Notes: generated from the sequence alone by a model not told the origin. DNA of 64,000 bases from Desulfoferula mesophila (GCF_037076455.1 NZ_AP028679.1:883501-947500), one strand, 5' to 3'; counted from the stretch's first letter, positions 41,117 through 50,205 are shown. Translations and numbers: made by a program.

Positions 41117-41704
41117 TTAGATTTGGCTGGGGCTGGGGGTGAGGGCGCGCCGGCAAAACTCCCATACCGCTTCCGGGAATTTGGGATTGCGCGGAGTCTC
41201 CAAGAGGGCCAGCCTGGTGGCGCCGGTGAGCAGGCTGCGCAGGACCAGGGCGGTGGTTTCAAGGTCGCAAGGGCCCACCGAACCGTCATGGATGCCCCTG
41301 TTCAGGGCCGCGGTTAGATAGCGGTTCAATTTTTCCACCCGCCGCAATATGGCCTCCCGGTGTGGCGAACCCTCGTCCACCAAGCTGGCGGGAAAATCTC
41401 GCACCAGCAGGAGAGTGCTCTTGGCCCGACCTTCGATAGCCTTGAAGTGCAACTCCACCCAGGTGCGCACGGCCTCCAACCCGGTGGCCGCCTCGTTTAT
41501 GGGTTGTTCGAACGACTCCAGAAAGGTGTCAAAGGAATCGTAGAATATCTCCAGCAGGATGTCTTCCTTGGTTTTGAAATAGTAAAAGATGATGCCTTCG
41601 GAAACCTCGGCCAGCTTGGCCACCTGGTGGGTGGAAGTGGCGTGATAACCCTGCCGGGAAAACAGCTCCGTGGCGGCGTCGATTATATCCTGCTTGCGTG
41701 ACAT
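41117..41704 (-). CDS. TetR-family transcriptional regulator
   Basis: A 195-aa repressor. N-terminal HTH: IIDAATELFSRQGYHATSTH with QVAKLAEVSEGIIFYYFKTK. The C-terminal ligand domain is helical and typical in size. It heads the efflux operon (tolC follows after 20 bases), so it most likely represses it and itself, released by a pump substrate. The frame opens at TTG 41719; ATG 41704 is the better start. A palindromic operator lies at 41799-41812. Confidence 0.88.
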   Translation of the reverse strand: MSRKQDIIDAATELFSRQGYHATSTHQVAKLAEVSEGIIFYYFKTKEDILLEIFYDSFDTFLESFEQPINEAATGLEAVRTWVELHFKAIEGRAKSTLLLVRDFPASLVDEGSPHREAILRRVEKLNRYLTAALNRGIHDGSVGPCDLETTALVLRSLLTGATRLALLETPRNPKFPEAVWEFCRRALTPSPSQI

Positions 41705-41785
41705 ATCCTGCTTTTCCAATACGCCGGCGCTCGTGGGGCGGGTCTATACTCCGCCCTGATCGATTTCAGAAGATGCTGCTTGCAT

Positions 41786-41813
41786 GATGTAGGGAAACTG
41801 AGTGAACACTCAA
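41786..41813 (-). promoter_or_regulatory. Efflux operon promoter with TetR-type operator
   Basis: The perfect palindrome TGAGTG-AA-CACTCA (41799-41812) sits inside a minus-strand promoter: -35 TTGAGT (41808-41813), 16-base spacer, -10 TACATC (41786-41791). Binding there would block RNA polymerase. The site is about 95 bases upstream of the tetR ATG. TGAGTG-type half sites are common for TetR-family repressors. Confidence 0.65.
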
Positions 41814-42089
41814 CCGATACATGGCGGCCCCAAATTTGTCAAACGAAAATCTGATACAAATTTGTAAAGCTCGGGGGGTATCGGGACGTTAGGCCCGTTG
41901 AGCCCCGTGGCCCGGCAGGGGGGAAAGGCCGGAGGCGGCCAGGCGGGCCGCGGGGAGGCCGTTGAATATTTGGACTGATATGATATTGATGTTATGGGCA
42001 TTCCCCCCTTATGGCTGCCTCGGGAGCGCCTGCGCGTGCAACCGGGGAACCGGGCGCCTGGGCGGTGGGGACGACTGGAGTATGAAAGC
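41814..42089. other. Intergenic region between tetR and the acyl-CoA ligase
   Basis: AT-rich and GC-rich blocks alternate. CAAATTTG occurs at 41831-41838 and again inside the palindrome ACAAATTTGT (41856-41865), about 26 bases centre to centre, a possible operator pair. A TATGATATT stretch near 41979 could be a -10 for the ligase. No gene seen. Confidence 0.35.
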
Positions 42090-43580
42090 ATGAACTTGGC
42101 GCACAATCTCGATCAAGCGGCGCGCTTTTTTCCGGACTTTCCCGCCCTGGTAGAGGAAGGCGAGACCACCACCTACGCCGAGCTGCAGGCCCAAAGCAAC
42201 CGGGTGGCCTCGGCCCTGGCGGGGCTGGGCCTGGCCCCCGGCGACCTGGCCGCCATCTGCCTGCCCAACGGGCGCGAATGGCTGGCGGCCTACTTCGGCA
42301 TCATCAAGGCCGGCGGCGCGGCGGTGACCCTGGCCGCCGGGCTGTCGCGCGGCGAGCTCAAGATGCTGTTGGCCGACTGCGCGCCCAAGTTCCTGTTCAC
42401 CACCGGGGAAAAGCTGGAGGCCTTGGGCGCCTGGGAGGGCCTGGGCAAGGTAACCAAGGTGGTGGCCCCCGGCGGCGAGATCGACTTCGAGCGGCTGTCG
42501 GCTAGGGGCTCCCGGGAGTTCGAGTCCGTTGAGCGCGGCCGCGACGACGTGGCCGCGGTGCTCTATACCGGGGGCACCACCGGCACCCCCAAAGGGGTCA
42601 TGCTCACCCACGAAAATCTCATGGTCTCGGCCTACAACGTGGCCCGTCAGGAGCGCTCCAACCACGAGGACCGCGTGCTGTGCTTTTTGCCCCTGCACCA
42701 CGTCTTCGGCCAGGTGCACGTTATGCTCTCCACCATCCTCACCGCCGGTTGCCTGGAGATGATGCCCGCCTTTGACATGGACCAGGTGCTGGTCGCCTTT
42801 GACCGGGGCCGGGTGACCAAGTTCTACGCGGTACCCACGGTGTACATGCGCCTGTTGGGCCGGGCGGACCTGAAGGAACGCCTGGGCAAGGTGCGCTACT
42901 GTTTTTCGGCGGCGGCCAGCATGGCCCTGGAGGTGGTGCGCGAGTGGAAGCAGGTGACCGGGCTGGACATCCACGAGGCCTACGGCATGACCGAATCGGC
43001 CTCCATGGTCACCTATAACCACTACTACCGCCACAAGGTGGGCTCGGTGGGCACTCCGGTAGGTTCGGTGGAGGTGGCCATCATGGATCAGGAGGGCAAT
43101 CTTTTGCCCCAGGGCAAGGACGGCGAGATCTGCATCCAGGGGCCCAACATCATGAAGGGCTACCTGAACCGCCCGGAAGAGACCGCCCGCGCCTTTCGGG
43201 GGCCCTGGCTCCGCTCCGGCGACGTGGGCCATCTGGACGAAGAGGGCTACCTGTACATAGTGGACCGCATCAAGGACATGATCATCACCGGCGGGGAAAA
43301 CGTCTACCCCCGCGAGGTGGAGGAGTTGCTCCACGAACGGCCGGAGGTGGCCGAGTGCGCGGTGGTGGGCCTGCCCGACCGCGAGTACGGCGAGCGGGTC
43401 GTCGCGGTGATCGTGCCCAAACCGGGCGCCAAGCCCGACCCCGACGAGTTGAAGGCCTATCTCAAGGAGCGCCTGTCCGGTTACAAGGTGCCCAAGGACT
43501 TTGTCATCGTGCCGGACCTGCCCAAGTCGGCGGCGGGCAAGATCCTCAAGAGAGTGCTCAAGGAAGGCTTCATCCGCTAG
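42090..43580 (+). CDS. Acyl-CoA ligase (long-chain fatty-acid-CoA ligase type)
   Basis: A 496-aa adenylate-forming enzyme that would activate a carboxylic acid with ATP and CoA. AMP motif YTGGTTGTPKGVMLTHEN near residue 156, then EAYGMTESASMVTYNHYY, the hinge RSGDVGHLDEEGYLYIVDR, and the catalytic Lys in SAAGKILKRVL at the end. ATG 42090 is chosen over the open frame from 41994 because GGAG lies 10 bases upstream. It stands alone, ahead of the GntR cluster, and has its own upstream region. Confidence 0.85.
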   Translation: MNLAHNLDQAARFFPDFPALVEEGETTTYAELQAQSNRVASALAGLGLAPGDLAAICLPNGREWLAAYFGIIKAGGAAVTLAAGLSRGELKMLLADCAPKFLFTTGEKLEALGAWEGLGKVTKVVAPGGEIDFERLSARGSREFESVERGRDDVAAVLYTGGTTGTPKGVMLTHENLMVSAYNVARQERSNHEDRVLCFLPLHHVFGQVHVMLSTILTAGCLEMMPAFDMDQVLVAFDRGRVTKFYAVPTVYMRLLGRADLKERLGKVRYCFSAAASMALEVVREWKQVTGLDIHEAYGMTESASMVTYNHYYRHKVGSVGTPVGSVEVAIMDQEGNLLPQGKDGEICIQGPNIMKGYLNRPEETARAFRGPWLRSGDVGHLDEEGYLYIVDRIKDMIITGGENVYPREVEELLHERPEVAECAVVGLPDREYGERVVAVIVPKPGAKPDPDELKAYLKERLSGYKVPKDFVIVPDLPKSAAGKILKRVLKEGFIR

Positions 43581-43882
43581 CCCTTCCCTAATTTACCGAA
43601 CCAGCGAACCGGGCCGGCCAGGGGCCCACCCGTGCCCGGCGGCCGCATATCAGGGGAAGGTATTTTGTCCTTGACGTAGATTGTCGGACAATGTTATCAG
43701 ACCATTACATTCTACAATTGTTAGCCCCACTACATCTTGATTATCCAACTCGCATGCCAAGCAGGGCCAACCGCCACGGCGGCGCCGGAGCGCCGCGGCA
43801 AACGGGCGAGGGATGATGCAACGGCAACCCAAGTTGGCATTAGAGCCGGACGGGCCGAGGCCCGGGGGGAGACGGTAAGCCT
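43581..43882. other. Regulatory intergenic region of the gntR-led cluster
   Basis: 302 bases without a gene. It holds the promoter/operator described separately (43671-43699) and a second small palindrome, ACAATTGT at 43714-43721. The 180 bases between it and the ATG of gntR are GC-rich without clear structure, so the leader would be unusually long, or another promoter is used. Confidence 0.45.
43671..43699 (+). promoter_or_regulatory. Promoter with GntR-type operator
   Basis: The near-perfect palindrome ATTGTC-G-GACAAT (43680-43692) fits the GntR/FCD operator pattern TnGTnnnACnA. It lies exactly between a TTGACG (-35, 43671-43676) and a weak TTATCA (-10, 43694-43699) with 17-base spacing. 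Binding would repress the gntR-led cluster. Confidence 0.6.
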
Positions 43883-44542
43883 ATGCCGGAGTCGGTAAGG
43901 GAGCGCATCTACGAGGCCATCAGGGACACCATCACCTATGGCGAACTGCTGCCGGGGGAGCGCCTCACCGAAAAGGAGCTGTCGGAAAAATTCAAGGCCA
44001 GCCGCAGCACCATCCGCGAGAGTCTGCGCCAACTGGAAAGCGAGGGCCTGCTCACCTTCGAGCCCCACAAGGGCTTTCGCGTTTCAAAGCTCTCCACCCG
44101 CCAAGTGGAGGAGATCTACGACCTGCGCTGGCTCTTGGAGAGCTACGCCACCCGTCTCTTAGCCGAAAAGGCCACCCCGGCCCAAGTGGCCCAGCTGGAA
44201 AAGCTGCAAGAGGGCTGCCGCAAGGCGGCCGCCAAAGGCGACCTCAAAGACTGGCTCAAATACAACAACGCCTTTCATCTGTTCTTCTACGACAACTGCG
44301 GCAACCAAAACCTCAAGCTTTTGCTGGACACCCTGAAAAGGCGTATCTACCGCTATCACTACATCATCATCCAGATACCCGGCCATTTCCCCAAATACCT
44401 GGACCAGCACCAAAAGATCATCGAGGCCTGCCAAAGCCGGGACGGCCGGGCGGCGGAAAAACACATGAAGGCCCACTTGGGCGGCATCAAAAACATCCTT
44501 CTGGATCAGTTCCAGAAGTTTCCGGGCATGCATCCCGGCTAG
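43883..44542 (+). CDS. GntR-family (FCD) transcriptional regulator
   Basis: A 219-aa regulator. Winged HTH: YEAIRDTITYGELLPGERLT, then LSEKFKASRSTIRESLRQLE. FCD ligand domain from about residue 75 with the metal-binding pattern (DLRWLLESYA; NNAFHLFFYD; HQKIIEACQSRD). FCD regulators usually sense an organic acid or acyl-CoA intermediate. It is the first gene of the catabolic cluster and probably regulates it through the operator upstream. Confidence 0.88.
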   Translation: MPESVRERIYEAIRDTITYGELLPGERLTEKELSEKFKASRSTIRESLRQLESEGLLTFEPHKGFRVSKLSTRQVEEIYDLRWLLESYATRLLAEKATPAQVAQLEKLQEGCRKAAAKGDLKDWLKYNNAFHLFFYDNCGNQNLKLLLDTLKRRIYRYHYIIIQIPGHFPKYLDQHQKIIEACQSRDGRAAEKHMKAHLGGIKNILLDQFQKFPGMHPG

Positions 44543-44571
44543 GCCACCGCGAGGGGCGAGGAGGCAGCGGC

Positions 44572-45315
44572 ATGAGTTTGCAAGGCAAGGTGGCCCTGGT
44601 CACCGGAGGGGGACGGGGCATCGGCCGGGCCATCTGCCTGGTGTTCGCCCGAAAAGGGGCCGACGTGATCGTGGCCGACCTGGACCCGGCCCTGGCCCGG
44701 CAGGTGGCGGCCGAGGTGGAGGCCCTGGGAAGGCGGGCCCTGGCCGTCGAGATGAACGTGGCCGAGGAGGCCAGCGTGGACCAGGCGGCGGCCCAGGCGG
44801 CGGCCTGGCAGGGGCGAGTGGACATCTGGGTGAACAACGCCGGCATCGGCAGCCGGGCCATGTTGCACGAGATGACCGCCGAGCAGTGGGACCGGGTGAT
44901 CGCCGTCAACCTGCGCGGCGCCTTTTTGGGCACCCGGGCCGCGGCCCGCATCATGATGCCCCAAAACAGCGGGCGCATCATCAACATGTCCTCGCGGGCG
45001 GGCAAGGGCGGCAGCTTCGGCCATTGCAGCTACGGCTCCTCCAAGGCGGGCATGGTGGGGCTGACCAAAAGCACCGCCCGGGAGCTGGGCAAATACAACA
45101 TCACCGCCAACGCCATCCAGCCCGGCTTCATCGCCACCGAGTTGACCAAGAACCTGGATACCAGCATAACCACCCCCGAACAGCGGGTGCTGCCCCGGCC
45201 GGGGCGTCCCGAGGACGTGGCCTATGCCGCGGCCTATCTGGCCTCCGACGAGGCGGAATGGATCACCGGCATCACCCTGGAGGTGACCGGCGGCACCGGA
45301 ATGTTCGCGGGCTAG
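44572..45315 (+). CDS. SDR-family dehydrogenase (first of a pair)
   Basis: A 247-aa NAD(P)-dependent enzyme: nucleotide site TGGGRGIGRAI, NNAGIGSR, catalytic Tyr and Lys in YGSSKAG, and PGFIATEL. FabG-like in length. Probably oxidises a beta-hydroxyacyl-CoA in the pathway. GGAGG precedes the ATG. The next gene is a second SDR 13 bases away; tandem SDR pairs occur for example as BbsC/BbsD in anaerobic toluene degradation. Confidence 0.85.
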   Translation: MSLQGKVALVTGGGRGIGRAICLVFARKGADVIVADLDPALARQVAAEVEALGRRALAVEMNVAEEASVDQAAAQAAAWQGRVDIWVNNAGIGSRAMLHEMTAEQWDRVIAVNLRGAFLGTRAAARIMMPQNSGRIINMSSRAGKGGSFGHCSYGSSKAGMVGLTKSTARELGKYNITANAIQPGFIATELTKNLDTSITTPEQRVLPRPGRPEDVAYAAAYLASDEAEWITGITLEVTGGTGMFAG

Positions 45316-45328
45316 GGAGGGGTAGACG

Positions 45329-46105
45329 ATGCGATTCGAGGGCAGATGCGCGGTGGTGACCGGCGGGGGCGGCGGTTTTGGCAAGGCCTTCGGCGCGGCC
45401 CTGGCCGCCGAGGGCTGCAACGTAGTGTTGGCCGACGTGTACGAGGCGGGCCTGGAGGCCAACGCGGAGCTGATAAACCAGGCCGAGCCGGGCCGGGCCC
45501 TGGGAGTGCGCTGCGACGTGACCAGCGGGGAGGCGGTGGCCGCCATGACCGCCCAGGCGGTGGAGAGCTTCGGCTCGCTGGACATCCTCATCAACAACGC
45601 GGGGGGCAGCATGGGGGTGCCCAAGGACGCCATCGACCAGGTGAAGGAAGAAGACTGGGACAAGGTGGTGAACCTGAACCTCAAGGGCACCTTTTTGTGC
45701 ACCCGCTCGGCGGCCGGCTACATGAAAAAGGCGGGCTACGGCAAGATCGTCAACCTAAGCTCCATCACCGCCCGCCTGGGCGGCCAGCTCACCCCTGTGC
45801 AATACGTCAGCGCCAAGGGGGCGGTCATCGCCTTCACCCGCCACGTGGCCCAGGAGCTGGGCCCCTTCGGCATCAACGTGAACGCGGTGGCCCCGGGCGT
45901 GGTGCTCACCGGCGAGCGTCTGGAAAAGATGTGGTACGGCCGCAAAAGCGAGGATGAGCGCCAGGCCTACGTGAGCCAGCTTCCCCTGCGCCGCCTGGGC
46001 TCCCCCCAGGAGATCGCCGAGGCGGTGCTGTTTCTGTGCTCGGACCAGGCGTCGTTCATCACCGGCGTGACCCTGGACATCAACGGCGGCATGTTCTCCG
46101 CATAA
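45329..46105 (+). CDS. SDR-family dehydrogenase (second of a pair)
   Basis: A 258-aa SDR with TGGGGGFGKAFG nucleotide site, LINNAGGSMG, LSSITAR and catalytic YVSAK. Both SDRs keep a complete active site, so neither is a non-catalytic partner. It may act on the other enantiomer or form a heteromer with the first SDR. The mutase large subunit starts 17 bases later. Confidence 0.85.
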   Translation: MRFEGRCAVVTGGGGGFGKAFGAALAAEGCNVVLADVYEAGLEANAELINQAEPGRALGVRCDVTSGEAVAAMTAQAVESFGSLDILINNAGGSMGVPKDAIDQVKEEDWDKVVNLNLKGTFLCTRSAAGYMKKAGYGKIVNLSSITARLGGQLTPVQYVSAKGAVIAFTRHVAQELGPFGINVNAVAPGVVLTGERLEKMWYGRKSEDERQAYVSQLPLRRLGSPQEIAEAVLFLCSDQASFITGVTLDINGGMFSA

Positions 46106-46122
46106 GCGCAAAGGTTTTATCG

Positions 46123-47796
46123 ATGGACAAAGACAAACTGCGTCAGCTGCAACAACAGTGGGAGCAAGGCCCGCTGGAGGAGGCCTTGGCCAAAAGCGCC
46201 GAGCGTCCGGGCTGCGCCAAGACCCCGGCGGGCCTCCCCAACCAGCGGCTCTATACCCCGCTCAGCCTGGACGAGGCGGGTTTCGACTACGCCCAGGACC
46301 TGGGCTTTCCGGGGCAGTTCCCCTACACCCGGGGCCGCGACCCCCTGGGCTACCGGGCCAACTACTGGCTGTTCATGCAGTACGCCGGCTGCGGCGACGC
46401 CGAGGAGGCCAACAAGCGCTACCGCTACCTGCTGAGCCAGGGCCAGGCGGGCATCTCGGTGGCCTTTGACCTGCCCACCCAGGTGGGGCTGGACTCCGAC
46501 GATCCCATGGCCGACGGCGAGGTGGGCAATATCGGGGTGGCGGTCTCCTCGCTGCAAGACCTGGAGCGGGTGTTCGAGGGCATACCTCTTAACAAGCTGC
46601 GCCAGATCAGCCTGGTGGCCAACGCCATGAGCAGCATCATCCTGGCCATGTTCCTGGCCCTGGCCGAAAAGCAGGGCGTGCCGGTGGATGAATGCACCCT
46701 GCGCATCCAAAACGACGTGCTCAAGGAGTTCATCAGCCGGGGCGCCTACATCTTCCCGCCTCAGCCCTCCATCCGCCTTACCACCGACGTGGTGACCTAC
46801 TGCGCCGAGAATCACCCGGCTTGGCTGCCCATCACCCTGTGCGGCTATCACATCCGCGAGGCCGGGGCTAACGCGGTGCAGGAGGTGGCCTACTCGTTGG
46901 CCAACGGCTTGGCCTACATGGATGAGGTGGCCCGGCGGGGCGCACCCATGGAGCGGGTGCTTCCCCAGCTCAGCGCCTTTTGCGCGGTGAACATGAACTT
47001 CTTCGAGGAGATCGCCAAGTTCCGGGCCCTGCGCCGCTTGTGGGCCCGCCTGGTGCGCGAGCGCTATGGGGTGGGCCCGGAGGTCAACCTGGGCCTGAGC
47101 CTGGTCAACTTCACCGCGGGCAGCAGCCTCACCGCCCAGCAACCGCTGAACAACGTGGTGCGCGTGGCGGTGGAGTGCCTGGCCGGGGTGTTGGGCGGCT
47201 GCCAGTCGCTGTTCCCCTGCTCCATGGACGAGGCCTTCGCCACCCCCACCGAGGCGGCGGTGAAGGTGGCTCTGCGCACCCAGCAGATCATCGCCCACGA
47301 GACCGGCATCGGCGACACGGTGGACCCCTTGGGAGGCTCCTACTACCTGGAGAGCCTCACCAACCAGATCGAGGAGCGGGCCCTCAAGATGATCGAGGAG
47401 GTGGAGGCCCTGGGCGGCTCGGTCAAGGCCATCGACCAGGGCTACTTCCGCCGCAACATCGACGAGTCCTCCTACGAGTGGCAAAAGCAGGTGGACAGCG
47501 GCGAGCGGGCCATCGTGGGGGTCAACGCCTATCAGGAGGCGGAGGAGCCTCCCATGGAAATCTTCCGGCCCCCGGCCGAGACCCAGGAGCGCCAGATCGC
47601 CAGCTTGCGCAAGCTGCGCGAAGAGCGCGACAACCAGCGGGTGCAACAGGCCCTGGCGCGGGTGAAGGCCGTGGCCGCCACCGAGGAAAACCTGATCCCC
47701 GCCCTCACCGAGGCGGTGAAGGCCTACGCCACCATGGGCGAGATCTGCGGGGTCTTGCGCTCGGTTTTCGGGGAGCACCACGAGGGTGATATTTAA
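46123..47796 (+). CDS. B12-dependent acyl-CoA mutase, large (catalytic) subunit, methylmalonyl-CoA-mutase-like
   Basis: 557-aa TIM-barrel subunit for carbon-skeleton rearrangement of an acyl-CoA. Start ATG 46123 (MDKDKLRQL). The substrate region reads MQYAGCGDAEEANKRYRYLL with GISVAFDLPTQVGLDSDDP; Q of LRIQNDVLKEF and H of LCGYHIREAG are kept. The Tyr of QYAG and the Arg of SRGAYIFPPQPS correspond to residues that in methylmalonyl-CoA mutase contact the carboxylate; hydroxyisobutyryl- and isobutyryl-CoA mutases differ there. The usual THRGYD is replaced by TQVGLD, so it is not an orthodox mutase. It lacks the B12 domain, which is the next gene. Confidence 0.85.
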   Translation: MDKDKLRQLQQQWEQGPLEEALAKSAERPGCAKTPAGLPNQRLYTPLSLDEAGFDYAQDLGFPGQFPYTRGRDPLGYRANYWLFMQYAGCGDAEEANKRYRYLLSQGQAGISVAFDLPTQVGLDSDDPMADGEVGNIGVAVSSLQDLERVFEGIPLNKLRQISLVANAMSSIILAMFLALAEKQGVPVDECTLRIQNDVLKEFISRGAYIFPPQPSIRLTTDVVTYCAENHPAWLPITLCGYHIREAGANAVQEVAYSLANGLAYMDEVARRGAPMERVLPQLSAFCAVNMNFFEEIAKFRALRRLWARLVRERYGVGPEVNLGLSLVNFTAGSSLTAQQPLNNVVRVAVECLAGVLGGCQSLFPCSMDEAFATPTEAAVKVALRTQQIIAHETGIGDTVDPLGGSYYLESLTNQIEERALKMIEEVEALGGSVKAIDQGYFRRNIDESSYEWQKQVDSGERAIVGVNAYQEAEEPPMEIFRPPAETQERQIASLRKLREERDNQRVQQALARVKAVAATEENLIPALTEAVKAYATMGEICGVLRSVFGEHHEGDI

Positions 47797-47823
47797 CTTC
47801 ATGTCCAGCGGGATGAGATAGAG

Positions 47824-48231
47824 ATGCCTAAACGACACCGCATAATGCTGGCCAAGGCGGGCCTGGACGGACACGACCGCGGGGTGCGGGTGGTGGCCAT
47901 GGGCCTGCGCGACGCCAACTTCGAGGTCATCTACACCGGCCGCCGTCAGACGCCGGAGCACATCGTAAACGCGGCCATCCAGGAAGACGTGGACGCCATC
48001 GGCCTGAGCATCCTCTCGGGCGCCCACATGAACATGTTCGGCAAGATCCTGGAGCTGCTTAGGGCCAAACAGTCCGCGGACATCGCGGTGTTCGGCGGGG
48101 GCATCATCCCCCCGGACGACGCGGCCGAGCTCAAGAAGATGGGCGTGAAGCACATCTTCGGGCCGGGCACCTCCATGGAGGTCATCGTGGAGGCCATCAA
48201 CCAGACCATGCAAGAGCGGGAGGCTCGCTAG
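47824..48231 (+). CDS. B12-binding small subunit of the acyl-CoA mutase
   Basis: 135 aa, one cobalamin-binding Rossmann domain. [15 protein letters not shown] carries the DxHxxG motif whose His replaces the dimethylbenzimidazole ligand; [11 protein letters not shown] and [10 protein letters not shown] complete the cofactor site. Same length and order as other two-subunit mutases. 27 bases after the large subunit. Confidence 0.93.
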   Translation: MPKRHRIMLAKAGLDGHDRGVRVVAMGLRDANFEVIYTGRRQTPEHIVNAAIQEDVDAIGLSILSGAHMNMFGKILELLRAKQSADIAVFGGGIIPPDDAAELKKMGVKHIFGPGTSMEVIVEAINQTMQEREAR

Positions 48232-48234
48232 ATC

Positions 48235-48663
48235 ATGCTGACCAAGATCGACCACATCGGCATAGCGGTGCACGACATGGACGCGGTGCTCAAGCTGTTC
48301 AAGAACACCTTCGGCCTCACACCCATCAAGATCGAGACCCTGGAAGACATCAGCGTGAAGATCGCCTTCTTGCCCCTGGGCGAGGTGCTCATCGAGCTGT
48401 TGCAGCCCACCGCGCCGGGGGCCGGGCGCATCGGCCAGTTCCTGGCCGACAAGGGGCCGGGCTTCCACCACATCGCCTACCGGGTGGGGTCCATCGACCA
48501 AGCCATGGCCCAGCTCAAGCAGCAGGGCGTGCCGCTGCGCGATCAGACTCCCCGCCCTGGCGGCGACGACTCGCGCATCGCCTTCATGGACCCGGCGGGA
48601 ACCCAGAACGTGCTCACCGAACTGGTGGAGCGCGCCCATGAGATAGGGGCCGAGCAGTCATGA
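48235..48663 (+). CDS. VOC-fold epimerase (methylmalonyl-CoA epimerase-like)
   Basis: 142 aa, one vicinal-oxygen-chelate fold. KIDHIGIAVHDMDAVLKLF starts it; the metal ligands are His of DHIG, Glu in VLIELLQP, His of FHHIAYRV and the late Glu in LTELVERA. Epimerases of this type invert C2 of a malonyl-CoA-type thioester so that the mutase can use it. Sits directly after the mutase subunits and overlaps the ligase by 4 bases. Confidence 0.85.
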   Translation: MLTKIDHIGIAVHDMDAVLKLFKNTFGLTPIKIETLEDISVKIAFLPLGEVLIELLQPTAPGAGRIGQFLADKGPGFHHIAYRVGSIDQAMAQLKQQGVPLRDQTPRPGGDDSRIAFMDPAGTQNVLTELVERAHEIGAEQS

Positions 48664-50192
48664 ACCTAGCGCAGCTTTGGCAAAAACAGGCCGCTCAATA
48701 CGGCGACAAGACCTTCCTGTACTTCGGCGATGACGAGTACTCCTACAACCAAATGCTGGGCACCTTCTACCGGGTGGCCGACAGCCTGGCCGGCCTGGGC
48801 GTGGCCAAGGGCGACCGGGTGGCCCTGATGCACCGCAACGCCCCCGAGTTCCTCTACACCTGGTTCGCCCTGAGCTTTTTGGGCGCCATCACCGTGCCCA
48901 TCAACCCGGTGTTCACCGAGACCGAGATCGCCTACATCCTGGGGCACTCCGGGGCCAAGGCCCTGGTCATCGAGCAGGAGTTTCTGGAAACCCTGGGCAA
49001 GGTTTCCCGGGAGCAGACGCCCGAGCTGGGCCAGGTCATCGTCAGCGGAGGCCAGGCTCCGGAGGGAACCATCCCCTTTGCCCGGCTGATGCTGGGCGCC
49101 GAGAGAGACCCCGGCGTGGCCATCGACGACCAGGACCCCTGCGTGTGCATCTACACCTCGGGCACCACGGACATGCCCAAGGGCGTGCTCAACTCCCACT
49201 ACGGCTGGGTGACCACCGGCCAAGCCTACGTCTACACCGTGGGCATCGGCGAGAACGACCGGGTGATGACCCCCAACCCCCTGTTTCACGCCAACGCCCA
49301 GGTCTACTCCACCATGGGCTCGTTGAACGCCGGGGCCGGCCTGATCCTGCTGGAGCGCTTCAGCGGCAGCCAGATATTGGAGCAGGCCCGCCGCTACCAG
49401 GCCACCAAGATGGTGCTGGTGCAGGCGGTGACCCCCTGGGTGTGGGGCCGCCCGGTTTCCGCCGACGACTGCGAACACAATCTGGACACCATGGTAGCGG
49501 GCAACGTGCCGGTGGACATCTACGAGAAGTTCGAGGAGCGCTTCTGCCTGAAGATCCAGACCATCTACTCGCTCACCGAGGCCACCATGGCGGTGATGGG
49601 CCCCCGGCCCGGCACCATGCCCCGCAAACCGGGCAGCATCGGGGTGCCCATGGAGCATCCCGACCCGGCGGTGACCAACCGGGTGTGGATCGCCGACGAG
49701 GCCGGCCGGGAGCTGCCCGCGGGCAAGCAGGGCGAGATCATCATCAACAACCCGGCGGTGATGCTGGGCTATTACAACGACCCGGCCAAGACCGCGGCCA
49801 CCAAGATAGACGGCTGGGTGCACACCGGGGATATCGGCTTCCGCGACGAGGAGGGCTACATCTTCTTCGTGGGCCGCAAGAAAGAGGTGATCCGCCGCCG
49901 GGGCGAGCTGATCAGTCCCACCCAGATAGAGGCGGTGCTCAACGCCCACCCGGCGGTGGCCGAGTCGGCGGTGATCGGGGTGCCCTCGGAGCTGGGCACC
50001 GGCGAGGAGGAGGTCAAGGCCTTCGTCCGCCTGGAAGAGGGAGGCCAGGCCACGGCCGAGGAACTGCAAGAGTTTTGCCGCGCCAAGCTGGCCGAGTTCA
50101 AGGTGCCTCGCTTCATCGAGTTCAGGAGCGAGTTCGCCAAGAGCGCCATCGGGCGCATCAAGAAGGAGGAACTTAAAAAGAGCAACCCTTAA
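48660..50192 (+). CDS. Acyl-CoA ligase (CaiC-like adenylate-forming enzyme)
   Basis: 510 aa. AMP motif YTSGTTDMPKGVLNSHYG near residue 165; LTEATMAVMG; TGDIGFRDEEGYIFFVGRKK hinge; catalytic Lys in the SAIGRIKKEEL end. Resembles crotonobetaine/carnitine-type CoA ligases. Probably activates the substrate imported by the ABC system encoded next. ATGA overlap with the epimerase gene. Confidence 0.85.
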   Translation: MNLAQLWQKQAAQYGDKTFLYFGDDEYSYNQMLGTFYRVADSLAGLGVAKGDRVALMHRNAPEFLYTWFALSFLGAITVPINPVFTETEIAYILGHSGAKALVIEQEFLETLGKVSREQTPELGQVIVSGGQAPEGTIPFARLMLGAERDPGVAIDDQDPCVCIYTSGTTDMPKGVLNSHYGWVTTGQAYVYTVGIGENDRVMTPNPLFHANAQVYSTMGSLNAGAGLILLERFSGSQILEQARRYQATKMVLVQAVTPWVWGRPVSADDCEHNLDTMVAGNVPVDIYEKFEERFCLKIQTIYSLTEATMAVMGPRPGTMPRKPGSIGVPMEHPDPAVTNRVWIADEAGRELPAGKQGEIIINNPAVMLGYYNDPAKTAATKIDGWVHTGDIGFRDEEGYIFFVGRKKEVIRRRGELISPTQIEAVLNAHPAVAESAVIGVPSELGTGEEEVKAFVRLEEGGQATAEELQEFCRAKLAEFKVPRFIEFRSEFAKSAIGRIKKEELKKSNP

Positions 50193-50205
50193 CCGAACTC
50201 TGGAG

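Noticed and set aside
42090-43580. The 42-kb acyl-CoA ligase as part of the gntR cluster
   Set aside because: A promoter/operator region of 302 bases separates them, so it is treated as a separate unit.
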